Under the pieces are notes generated by a model that did not search any database, had not been told where the DNA came from, and was given only the letters and a program-made list of their open reading frames with translations. From Nemertoderma westbladi (lineage: Eukaryota > Xenacoelomorpha > Nemertodermatida > Nemertodermatidae), in the NCBI GenBank assembly GCA_032718475.1, contig JAUCBJ010009145.1:1-64000 (forward strand): 64,000 nucleotides of DNA, written 5' to 3'. The translations under genes and the position numbers were made by a program. Below, piece after piece: positions 53,738 to 63,230 of this stretch (positions within the stretch are counted from its first letter, which is position 1; each line of letters starts with the position of its first letter).

Positions 53738-54931
53738 GTGGACTTCTTGGAAAATTCGAGAAGATTAAACTTCGGTCCGGAAGGACACAGGCAGACTGCA
53801 GGACATACGTTAGGCCTTACTGCACATACTATAGGCAATGCTGGAAGAGATAGTGTAGGCGATAGGGTAGCACGGACAACAGGATTAGATCCGGAAGTCG
53901 CGGCATACATACCGGTAGATAGGCAAGGAGTGGATAGGCCTATACCGGTACCTGCACACCAGTATGACTATAATATGCAAGGATATAACATATACCCAGG
54001 GGAGGGGGGAGCTATTGCCGGTAGATGTTTAGGCCCTAACATGGTAACATCAAACCCAATACCAAATATAACACTGGTGGAGGGGAGACAGGGTGACATT
54101 CCACCAATACAATATCTGCAATATATTCAACAAAGAGCAAAAACCCCAAACCCCTTAGACCAAAATAAATCGTGCGATACAGAGAAATGGAGGGGGCCGT
54201 TACCCCCAATTATTTATCCGACGCAAAAGAACTCGACATGCCCGACGGGTGAGCCGCGCCCGGTAGCAGGGGAATCTGTACAGCATCCATCGAGTGCACT
54301 AGAAGTATAGGCGATGGGAATGGCGATACTCATCGATGCGCTTAAGACCAGGATTGAGCTGCCACCAGTGGAGCCGTTCAAATTCGATGGAAGCAAACCG
54401 GAGGAATATCTGCAATTCTGGCATATGTACAGTAACGAGATATTAACAAAGAATCTAACGCTGGCACAGTGCCTAAAATACTTACAAGTTTACACAGGGG
54501 GGCCAGCATACGACATTGTAAGGCAGTACCAAGGTATTGAGGGTGGATTCACGTCTGCATGGCGGGCCCTAGACAGGGAATTTGGACACCCTGCTAAGAT
54601 CATCCGGCAAACCTTGAGGGGAATAACATCAGGTGGACTACAGGATAACCCTGTCAGCATCAAGACTTTCGCAAATAAAGTCAAAAAGGTGCTGCTTTTG
54701 CTGAAGACCTTGGATGCGCCTCACGAACTCAACGCATCGAATAACATCACCACAATAGTGCAGGCACTGCCGATCTGGCTAAGAATCAAGTGGAGAAAGA
54801 TCGCCTTCTCCACCCGGGAGAAGAAAGGTGCAGAACCAGGCCTAGAGGAAATGTCGAACTTCCTCAATTACGAGGCGGAACTAATCACGGACCCAGTCTA
54901 CAGTGAGGATAGTCTGGGGAGGGCGCCGTGA
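53738..54931 (+). pseudogene. Gag of BEL element 3 (in-frame stop)
   Basis: Frame of about 395 codons interrupted by a TAG at 54308. The first part carries GHTLGLTAHTIG and YDYNMQGYNIYPGEGG; the second is the DUF1759 domain (LPPVEPFKFDGSKPEEYLQF). It stops at TGA 54929, after which the homology continues in other frames. Confidence 0.8.
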
Positions 54932-55151
54932 GCCGAATACAACAGGCCCAAACCAGAGCATAGTGCGGCAAATGCGGAACCAAAGTTAAGACAATCGCTA
55001 CCATACGCGGTGACACAGTGCAAGTCCACAGATAGCTGGGAGTAGGGCCACACCATGGCACGAACAGGGACAAAATAATAACACGATCAAATACAATCCC
55101 AACACACCCAGTTGGCCAAATCCAAATAACCTAAACACTAAACCGGTAGAT

Positions 55152-56021
55152 GTGAATCTACGCGCAATATGTGTAGGGCTATATAAGGAACATTACAACC
55201 CAGGATACAAATGTCAATTGCATAAAGACGGAACCCATAAGACCATGGACTGTAAGCATTGGCAGGCATTACTCAAACAAGATCGGATAGCCTACGCTGA
55301 TAAGAATGGAATTTGTCACCGATGTGTGGTAGGAGGACATAGAGTTGAAGAGTGTAAGGAGATACCAATAAGAATCGACCAAGGCAAAGGTCAAACGATG
55401 GCGACAAGTACCATAGGAGTGAAGAGAAGGGGAATGGTACTACGCTGGGTGGTACCGGCAAGGGTGATGGGAGAAAGCGGCTGATCAGTCACGGCATTGA
55501 TGCTGGTCGACAGCGGAGCAGCCTTTACGCTGGTGGAGAATTGGGTGGCCGAGGAGATAGGGATACTAATGAGGCCGAGTAGGATGGCGGTAACTACTAT
55601 CTCAAGCAAGGATGAGGTCCTGGAGATGAGAACGGGACGGTGCGGGATATCAGCAATAGCACCAGGATATGATTATGGGGCGACCATCGACCCCATTCAA
55701 ATAATAGAATCGATTAATATAAACGCGAGGTGACCTACTAGGATCGAGGTCGAGCAATACTGGTTCCTGGACGATATCCATTTCTCAATACCGGAAGTGG
55801 ACGTCTCGAAGGTATCCATCATAGTCGGAATGGATTGTCCGACGGCCTACGAGAGAGTACGGACCATATTCGGAGAGAATAGGCAGCGCGATCCGATGGC
55901 GATTCTCACGCCGTTCGGATGGACGCTTAGCGGCCCAATTAAAACCAAAATTCCATTCAGGGTGTCGAAGACATCAGGGTGCATGTTCGCAGGCACAATG
56001 AGGAAGATAGAGGACGAATGA
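55152..56021 (+). pseudogene. Knuckle and aspartic protease of element 3
   Basis: One frame with stops at 55482 and 55731. It encodes the knuckle CHRCVVGGHRVEEC, then LMLVDSGAAFTLVENWVAEE with the protease Asp, then VSKVSIIVGMDCPTAYE. The active site itself is unchanged. Confidence 0.8.
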
Positions 56022-56132
56022 GCAGAAGAGCAACTTAAAAGGCTGCTGAGGCAGGACTTCGAAGGATTAAAGGAGGCCGGGGTCGGATCCTTCGTAGAAG
56101 ATAAACAAGCTATAGAGAGTGTAAAGGAGTCG

Positions 56133-57240
56133 ATGAAGTGCGAAGGGGGACGGTACACCATAGGAATGGTGTGGAAACAACCAAAGATACCGTTACCAGA
56201 TAATAAAGGGATGGTACTCGCAAGGCTTTGCAAACTGAAACAGATGCTCAGACGGAGCCCCGAGAAGGACGAGTACATCCACAAGACAATCCAGAAATAC
56301 GTTGAGAGGGGGTCGGCCGTGGAGTTACTGGTCGACGAGCCAAACACGGACAGAACCTACTATCTGCCACTGCACGTGGCTTTAGACCCAAAGAAGGATA
56401 AACTGCGGATGGTGGATCGGCCAAAACAAATGGCAAGAGCCTGAACGACTATCTGCTAGAGGGCCCCAACATCTACAACTCGGGGATAGAGGTCCTGTTG
56501 AGATTCAGAAATGGGAGGCACGCCTTCATGTGTGACATTGAAGGCATGTTCAACCAAGTCCGTATGACAGAAGAAGACAGCGACAGTCAGCGCTTCCTAT
56601 GGTACAACGAAAATGAAGAACCATCTGAGATACCAATGTACAAAATGGTGGTGCAAAACATGGGGGCAAAGTCGTCCTCATTCACAACAACTATGGCTGT
56701 GAGAGATATGGTAGAGGGCAAAGAAGGAGAGTATAGTGCGAAGGCGATCGTCATGATTCGACACGGTTCTATGTAGACAACGGGATGGGATCTGGAAACA
56801 CGGTTGAAGAAACACTGGAGATAGGGCGCAAGGTTCGCGACATCCTAAAGGGATCCGGGTTCAACCTGATGAAGTTCCAGTCCAGCTCCCATGAATTCAT
56901 GTAGGCCATAGAAGACAAATGACCAGAGTCGACCATGGACAACCCCACAACAGCAAAGGGACAGGATATGGCAAGCAAGAGAGTGGAGTCTCAACAAAAG
57001 GCGCTAGGGATCGTGTGGAAACGGGAGACAGACGAGTTGGAGTATCAACTGAGTCAGGAGGGTGCAGAGATCCACACTAAGCGGGGCTATGTATCATACA
57101 TAGCAAGGATATACAATCCCCTAGGCCTAGCATCCCCATTGTTAGTCACGGGGAAGCAAATACTAAAGAAAGTATACAAATTAAAGGATGAGTGGGATAC
57201 AGAGGTCCCGGAAGAAATAAATAAACAGTGGAGTAAGTAG
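56133..57240 (+). pseudogene. Reverse transcriptase of element 3
   Basis: Pieces in three frames (56133-56444, 56498-56776, 56935-57240). The CDIEGMFNQVRM region is intact, but the active-site box at about 56770 reads TTC TAT GTA GAC AAC, i.e. FYVDN instead of FYVDD, and a stop or frameshift lies next to it. It is dead as an enzyme. Confidence 0.8.
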
Positions 57241-57290
57241 AGGAGATGGGGACGTACAGCATGCCACGCGTGTATTTCCCGGATTGAGAC

Positions 57291-57505
57291 ATGACGGAAC
57301 TGGATCTACACATGTTTTCCGATGCATCCTTGGAAGCATATGGAGCTGCACTTTATTTGGTAGAGCGAAAGGGGGCTCATAAGCCCAGACTTGCATCCAG
57401 TAAAGTGAAGTCAACACCACCAGATTCAGCATCAGTGCCGAAACTCGAGCTGACAGCTGCGAGATTAGGAGTAAGGGCCACCGCCTACTTGATGGACACT
57501 ATATC
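57291..57505 (+). pseudogene. RNase H of element 3, first part
   Basis: MFSDASLEAYGAALYLVERK through PKLELTAARLGVRATAYLMD; cut by the foldback insertion at 57506, with homology resuming at 58595. Confidence 0.8.
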
Positions 57506-58594
57506 GGATGTAGGACAATTCGGTCCCGGACAATTCGGTCCCGGACAATTCGGTCCGGACAATTCGGTCCCGGACAATTCGGTCCCGGACAATTCGGTCC
57601 CAAAACACTAAATAAAAGGGACCGAATTGTCCGGGACCGAATTGTCCGGGACCGAATTGTCCTAGGACCGAATTGTCCTAGGACCGAATTGTCCGGGACC
57701 GAATTGTCCGGGACCGAATTGTCCGGTTCCTGATAGCAACTTTTTAGTTCTTTTTTGATATTGGTGAATGTTCTAGAACATTAGTAGAGATATTTGTTAT
57801 GGTTAGCTAGTGTTATTTACTAGCTAGAATTTTTTGAAATTTTAAAAATACTACACTTTTTTTATTTTTGTTATTGGTAAGTGTTCTATAACATTATTAT
57901 ATATTATTTATTAAGGTGTAGCTATTGTTTTTTTTTACTAGCTAGCATTTCCTTGAAATTATAAAAATACCTGTGAAAACATTGATATTTCAGAATTAGG
58001 CCTAAACTGTTGCTGATTATATTAATTACCAACAATATTGATGATATTATAACAGTCACTGAATGAGATCCAGCTATTATCTAGGATAATAATTTAGGTT
58101 TGTTAACCAACCAACAACACATTCAGTATACTTACGCAATATATTAAAAAAATCAGCTTTAAACATTTTAAATACATACTATTACTAGCTAGTAAATAAT
58201 TCACAAGCTCCATAAAAACATCATAGCTACCATAAATAATAATGTTAACAAAAAAAAGTAAATTTTTTTTATTTAAAAAAAAATACTAGCTAACAAAAAA
58301 AACACTAGCTACCATATAATAATATATATTAAGGTTCTAGAACATTCACCATTATATAGTACCAATTAAATTTGGTCCCGGACAATTCGGTCCCAGACAA
58401 TTCGGTCCCGGACAATTCGGTCCCATTAATATGCATGTTTTGGGACCGAATTGTCCTAGTCAGTATCCGGACAATTCGGTCCCGGACAATTCGGTCCCAA
58501 AACATAAAATTAATGGGACCGAATTGTCCGGGACCGAATTGTCCGGGACCGAATTGTCCGGACCGAATTGTCCGGGACCGAATTGTCCTGCTTC
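57506..58594. mobile_element. Foldback-type DNA transposon with iterated terminal repeats
   Basis: 1089 bp flanked by the 9-bp duplication CACTATATC (57497-57505 and 58595-58603). Each end holds a cluster of a 15-bp unit (GGACAATTCGGTCCC) in one direction followed by the same unit inverted (GGGACCGAATTGTCC): 57513-57726 and 58375-58588. The AT-rich core (57735-58370) is itself loosely symmetric, with GTTCTAGAACATT near both edges. No coding frame, so non-autonomous. A 9-bp duplication fits Mutator-like and foldback elements. Confidence 0.85.
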
Positions 58595-59090
58595 CACTAT
58601 ATCCAACATAGTGGAAACATACTACTGGACGGACTCCATGGTAGTGTTAGGATGGCTACATAACGAGAAGAGGAGATACCCTATATTCGTCGCGAACAGG
58701 ATAGACGAGATAAAGGCGACGACTGACCTAGAAAGGTGGCATTACTGCCCTACCGACGACAATCCAGCAGATCTGTTATCGAGGGGCGTTGCACGCCGCA
58801 CTTTCTTAAAGAAGGAAGAGTTGTGGCAGCACGGGCCACACTATAGATCGGCCTGGCCACCAATGAGGAAGTTGGACCCGGGCTCAGAGGAAGTAGTAGC
58901 AGAAGAGGAGGGGGAAGATTCAGAAGGGGAAGAGATATATAGCCAGTTGGTGAGGGAGATCAAGGAAGTGCCACCGAAATCAGAAAAACCATGCGATAAT
59001 CCGACGGATAGGTTGCTCAGTTACAGCTCCAGCTGGTACAAGACTCAGAAGTTGGTAGCATATTGGAGGGCCTACGGAGGACGTTCTGGA
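58595..59090 (+). pseudogene. RNase H (second part) and linker of element 3
   Basis: NIVETYYWTDSMVVLGWLHN, ADLLSRGVARRTF and LLSYSSSWYKTQKLVAYWRA all match element 2. At about 59081 the sequence jumps to the integrase zinc region, a deletion of about 360 bp relative to element 2. Confidence 0.8.
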
Positions 59091-59712
59091 TCACCCAACT
59101 TAGGAAGAATGTGAAGGCGGTAGTGGGGCAGTGCCAGACCTGCTGATGGACGAGAAAGGAGAGGGCCGTACAGGATATGGCGCCATTACCGGCCAACAGA
59201 GTAAGACATCACGACCCGCAATTCACGCACTGCGGCGTGGACATGTTCGGGCCGATTAAGATGAATGTGATGCAACACACGGAGAAACGCTACGGCATTA
59301 TCTTTGTCTGCAACAACACAAGAGCGGTAGGAATAGAACTTGCGCAGGACGCTACAGCATCGGCATTAATTAATGCCTTGGAAAGGTTTGTTTCCCGCAG
59401 AGGGGGAACAATGAGGGTGATATATTCGGATAATAGGACCAACTTCGTGGAAGCAGAGAACGAGTTGGCCGAGGCCTTCGACATCCTAGAGGGAGAAGAT
59501 GTCAGGGCGGCTATGAGAAAACATTGAGTAAAGTGGGAAAGGAGAACACCGTACGCGCCACACACATTAGGGTATGTAGAGAGACTCCCTCACCAAGGGA
59601 AGTTCCAAGCATCCTGATGAACAATCACATGGTCACCAAGGACATATTAAGAATGGTGCTAGCCAAGTGTGAGGGAATTATTAATAGCAGACTGCTATAT
59701 CCGGAGAATGAC
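59091..59712 (+). pseudogene. Integrase of element 3, first part
   Basis: From the second half of the zinc motif (VKAVVGQCQTC with a stop right after) through CGVDMFGPIKM and IYSDNRTNFVEAENE; the Gly of SDNG is replaced by Arg. Stops and frameshifts are present. It is interrupted by a LINE at 59713. Confidence 0.8.
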
Positions 59713-60578
59713 TACTACTACTACTAGGATCGGCATGCTGCATTGCAGCTGCATTTTTAAGAATGCTGTGCCGGCTTGTCAACAAAATTGCACCGCCACA
59801 ACTCCCTATCACCCATGACATTTGCTAGATCATCCGCATCTTTAAGGCCAGTGTCCTTTAAGATGCGTCTCAAGAAAGTCATGGGCTGTCCACCATGCTT
59901 ATTCACTCCATGAGGCTGCCAAAGTACAAGATTATGCACTGGCTGGTCCTCACGGCGAAAGCAATGTCCTGCAAAGCGGAGGCGATTTTGTTCTAGTGTC
60001 AAGCTTGGGGGAACCAATGAGACACCTCCAATGTTATATAGTGTCTGGTTGGAGATGTGTGCATTGTATTTGACACAATGTACCCGGCGTAGCATTCTTG
60101 TGAATGCATCCAGAGATTTGGTGTCCTCAGCAGTTAGAGCCCAGCATGGACTCCCGTAGAGGAGTACTGGAACTACTGCTGCTCTAAATAATCGGACCTT
60201 AAGTTTCCGATTAATTCTAGGTGACTTCCAAATCCTGGAAAGCCTATTCAAGGCTGCCCATGCCTTTCCCTTACGTATTCGAAGGTCCTCACCTGACTTC
60301 CGGATCCATGATCCCAGGTAACAGAAGTCGTCCACATGCTCAAGCATACCATCCTTTGAGCTTATGCTCATTCGATCAGAGACTTGCTGAGGACTTTCAA
60401 AGTTAACTGTCAGAATTTTGGTCTTTCTGGAGTTAATAAAAAGACCAACACTAGAAGCAGCATGTTCTAATGAGCTGAGGAGCCGCTGGGCTCCCTCTAA
60501 TGATTCTGAGAGTACTCCTAAGTCATCAGCAAAGTCTAGATCAGTTAGGTACTTGGCAGGATTTCCTCGACTTCTGGA
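59713..60578 (-). mobile_element. LINE copy 4, strongly 5'-truncated
   Basis: 866 bp on the minus strand with TAG triplets at its 3' end. It is flanked by CTGCTATATCCGGAGAATGAC (59692-59712 and 60579-60599), a 21-bp target duplication. It holds about 270 codons of the RT C-terminal half, from the FADD region onward, with small deletions (DAFTRM for DGTFTKM). Confidence 0.9.
59757..60578 (-). pseudogene. LINE RT fragment (copy 4)
   Basis: Open from the truncation point to the normal stop, with the segments LTDLDFADDLGVLSESL-like, NRKLKVRLFRAAVVPVL and LRFAGHCFRREDQPVH. Only the end of the catalytic core is present. It differs from copies 1-3 at several bases, consistent with an independent insertion. 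Confidence 0.8.
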
Positions 60579-60599
60579 CTGCTATATCCGGAGAATGAC

Positions 60600-60926
60600 A
60601 ACCCAGAATCACTGCTAACACCAGGACACTTGCTAATGGAGAAGCCGGCGACGATCGACATGCGGGGTGTAGACCCAGATGGCATACATTCCCGTCAAAG
60701 CTGGAAAGTCGCCAAGGCAATAAGTGTGGAGTATTGGAGAAGATGGGTAGAAGAGTATCTTCCGATGTTGCATAGGAGGAGTAAGTGGAGAAATACCAAT
60801 AGAGAGTTGAAGAAGGGTGACTTGGTAATCGTCACTGATGACAAAATTATCTACAACCAATGGAGACTAGCGAGAGTGGTAGATACTTAACCCGATGAGG
60901 ACGGAAGAGTCCGGTCGGTGGAAGTC
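60600..60926 (+). pseudogene. Integrase of element 3, C-terminal part
   Basis: Homology to element 2 resumes directly after the LINE target duplication: MRGVDPDGIHSRQSWKVAKA, LKKGDLVIVTDDKI, WRLARVV, then after a stop DEDGRVRSVEV. It breaks off at about 60926, where another insertion begins. Confidence 0.8.
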
Positions 60927-61711
60927 AGCAGTCGGTGACAACGAGATTCGCGATTTCGTCGCCGATACCCTGACGGAAGTGGCACACAATGTCGGGGTGG
61001 AACCGCTTCTGCAGCCACTATCGGGTGAGACGTTCAGCCATTGGTCGACATCGACGGACCAGCAGGCGAGGCTGGATGTGTCGGTGAGCGGATTCTGGGG
61101 AAACCGTTTCCGGAAAACGTTCATCGACGTGTCTGTCTTCAACCTGCTGGCGGACACCAACGCCGCGATGTCCCTTCCGGCATCCCACCTACACCATGAG
61201 TCTCGCAAGAGGCTCAAATACGAAGAGCGGTTGAGGGAGGTGGAGCACGCCAGCTTCACTCCCCTTATATTCTCTGCGTTTGGTGGAGCTTCACCGTCAG
61301 CCACACAGTTTATCAAGCGTCTCGCGTTGAAACTGGCTGACAAACGCGAGGTCCGCTATTCAGAGTGTGTTGTGTGGGTTCGCAGGAGGTTGAGTTTCGC
61401 CCTTTTGCGGTCAGCCCTCCTGTGCCTTCGCGGCTGTCGATCAGCTAAGCGGCGTCCGGTTCGGTGCGACGTGGAGTCGATCATCCACAGCAATGCCGAC
61501 TGCAACCCGGCGTAGGCGACTGTGGATAACAACCCTCCAAGTTTGGAGGACAGTCAGACAGTATCATATACTAACTGTAGTATTAATTTAACAGTGTATA
61601 TTTGTCTGGTTGTTGGTGGTGGTTGCTATGCGATCTGATGTGCATCAGCTGTTTTTACAAGCTTTAATAATAAATATATGGCTATAGTTTAAAAAAAAAA
61701 AAAAAAAAAAA
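60927..61711 (+). mobile_element. 3' end of a poly(A)-tailed retroelement
   Basis: Frame open from the left junction to the stop at 61515 (about 195 codons), followed by about 150 bases of 3' UTR, AATAAA near 61668 and a run of about 20 A. The protein has LDVSVSGFWGNRFRKTFIDV, KYEERLREVEHASFTPLIFS and SFALLRSALLCLRG, a pattern I associate with C-terminal parts of invertebrate retroelement proteins, perhaps a nuclease-like fold; the assignment is weak. No target duplication was found, and BEL sequence does not resume directly afterwards, so part of element 3 was lost here. The displayed ATG at 60895 lies in BEL sequence and is not its start. Confidence 0.6.
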
Positions 61712-62110
61712 CTGTAAGAGCTAGAAGTTATAGAATAGGGAGTGTGGTATATTGACATACCACGAGAGTAGTAGCAGGGTACATAGTACCATAAGAGTTA
61801 GAAGTTAGAGAATAGGGAGTGTGGTATATTGACATACCACAAGATTAGTAGTAGGATACATAGTACCGTGAGAGTCAGGAGTTGTGGGCACTGAGAGCGC
61901 CACGTAGTAAGAGAGTAACGAGTATGAAATGTAGGTATACCATAGAAGTAGTAGGGTATATAGTACCATGGGAGTTAGAAGATGTGGGCACCGAGACCGC
62001 CACACAGTAAGAGAATAGAGGGTATGTTATATAGGTATATCATAGGAGTAGTAGTAGGGTACGTAGTACCATAAGAGTTAGAAGTTGTGGGCACTGAGGG
62101 TGCCACGTAA
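61712..62110. repeat. Hairpin minisatellite of element 3
   Basis: Four irregular repeats of roughly 90-95 bp with three inverted motifs: GGTATATTGACATACC, GGGTACATAGTACC and GTGGGCACTGAGAGCGCCAC. The GGTAC/GTACC stem corresponds to the minisatellites of elements 1 and 2. Confidence 0.8.
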
Positions 62111-62390
62111 GTAAGTAGGAAGGTAGATATGATAATAGCACAGACAGGGGGGAACAATAAAGTTAGCAAAATAATAACAAAATAAAGTTAGGGGACTAAT
62201 TGATTAGAACGGCAGGACGAAACTTAGACGGATCCCACTAACATGATGCGCACATTCGTGGGACCCAATAAGTGTATGGAGAATGAAAACGAAAATGGGG
62301 AATCGGGGGAAGTATGGAGAGGAGGTGTTGACAAGTGAGGGAGTGAAAGGAGTGCAATGCAAGTGTGGGAAGCGAGCAGAGAGAGAGGTG
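62111..62390. other. Purine-rich spacer of element 3
   Basis: A/G-rich sequence at the place where elements 1 and 2 carry ORF C. No frame with similarity to ORF C was seen on either strand. Confidence 0.5.
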
Positions 62391-62570
62391 AGGAGTCCCA
62401 AGGGACTGAAGAGAGAATAAGTGACAATGAGGTCCGTGAGAGAGAGAATAAGGGACAATGAGGTCTGTGAGAGAGAGAATAAGGGACAATGAGGTCCGTA
62501 AGAGAGAGAGTGAGGGACAACGAGGTCCGTGAGAGCGAGAGTAAGGGACAGAGAGGTGTGAGAGTGAGAT
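62391..62570. repeat. Tandem repeat, about 33 bp, 4-5 copies
   Basis: Unit of the form GAATAAGGGACAATGAGGTCC plus GTGAGAGAGA, with length variation. Confidence 0.8.
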
Positions 62571-62639
62571 TAGAGTGAGGACATAGAAAATTGTGTAAAG
62601 AGAGTGCACAATTGTCTCAAACAGAGACACCAGATACCT

Positions 62640-62825
62640 TGGTGCAACATAGCTCGCAATTACACCAAGGAGGGGTAGTAATAACTTACCCAGGGGGGCG
62701 GCCTGGAAAGCCGACCCCGAGAATAGAACTCCACCACACGCCCGATACTAGATTGGGTTTCAGCGGAATTGAAGCGCACTTAAGGTTGATGCATCTTCTC
62801 ACCGGGAAGATATCATGGGGGGGAG
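62640..62825 (+). promoter_or_regulatory. 3' UTR end, hairpin and polypurine tract of element 3
   Basis: 62680-62790 corresponds to the inverse of 43408-43500 (shared GGCCTGGAAAGCC and GATACTAGATTGGG-like blocks). Then come the hairpin ATCTTCTCACCGGGAAGAT (62793-62811) and GGGGGGGAG (62817-62825), the same tract as in element 2. The 3' LTR should start at 62826. Confidence 0.75.
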
Positions 62826-63230
62826 TATAAGCGGATTCTATTCCACTTCATTACCCACCAGAAAATGGGACCAGTGGCATTTTACTAATATAGTTGGGGA
62901 TTACCAATAATAATCTCGTCTCATAACCAACTTTGGGGGGGGGGGGGGGGACACAAGCCATAAAGCCACAGAGAGAGGTGAGAGGTCAAACCACCTTGGA
63001 GGGAATACAGCTAGTAGAGGCTAGCACGGTGGGAAACATTCACAGGGAGTGCCAAAGTGACAATTAGTATATTAGCCAGTAGCGGGGAGGGGAGCACGTG
63101 ATTAGAGATAGGAAAACATCCACTGGACGGTCAGGGCCCTAAACCGATTAGGTTCTCTGTTCGCAGAACACCGAACACTATTCCGGCCACGGAACTAGTC
63201 CAGCAGAATGCCTTTATAGAATCCTGGGAT
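62826..63230 (+). repeat. Possible degenerate 3' LTR of element 3
   Basis: Position and the first bases (TATAAGCGGATTCTATTCCAC against TGTTAGC...ATTCCGC) fit an LTR, and GAATCCTGGGATTCG near 63215 resembles the GGATCC inverted block at the end of the other LTRs. Most of it does not align by eye. It includes a run of 16 G (62935-62950). The right limit is a guess. Confidence 0.3.

Larger units (their letters stand above)
53601..62825 (+). mobile_element. BEL/Pao relic, element 3, plus strand
   Basis: Order on the plus strand: Gag, knuckle, protease, RT, RNase H, integrase, minisatellite, 3' UTR, polypurine tract. It is related to elements 1 and 2 but much more diverged, with many stops, frameshifts and a deletion of about 360 bp between RNase H and integrase. 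Three younger insertions lie in it (57506-58594, 59713-60578, 60927-61711). ORF C is absent. The left end meets element 2 head to head. Confidence 0.85.
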
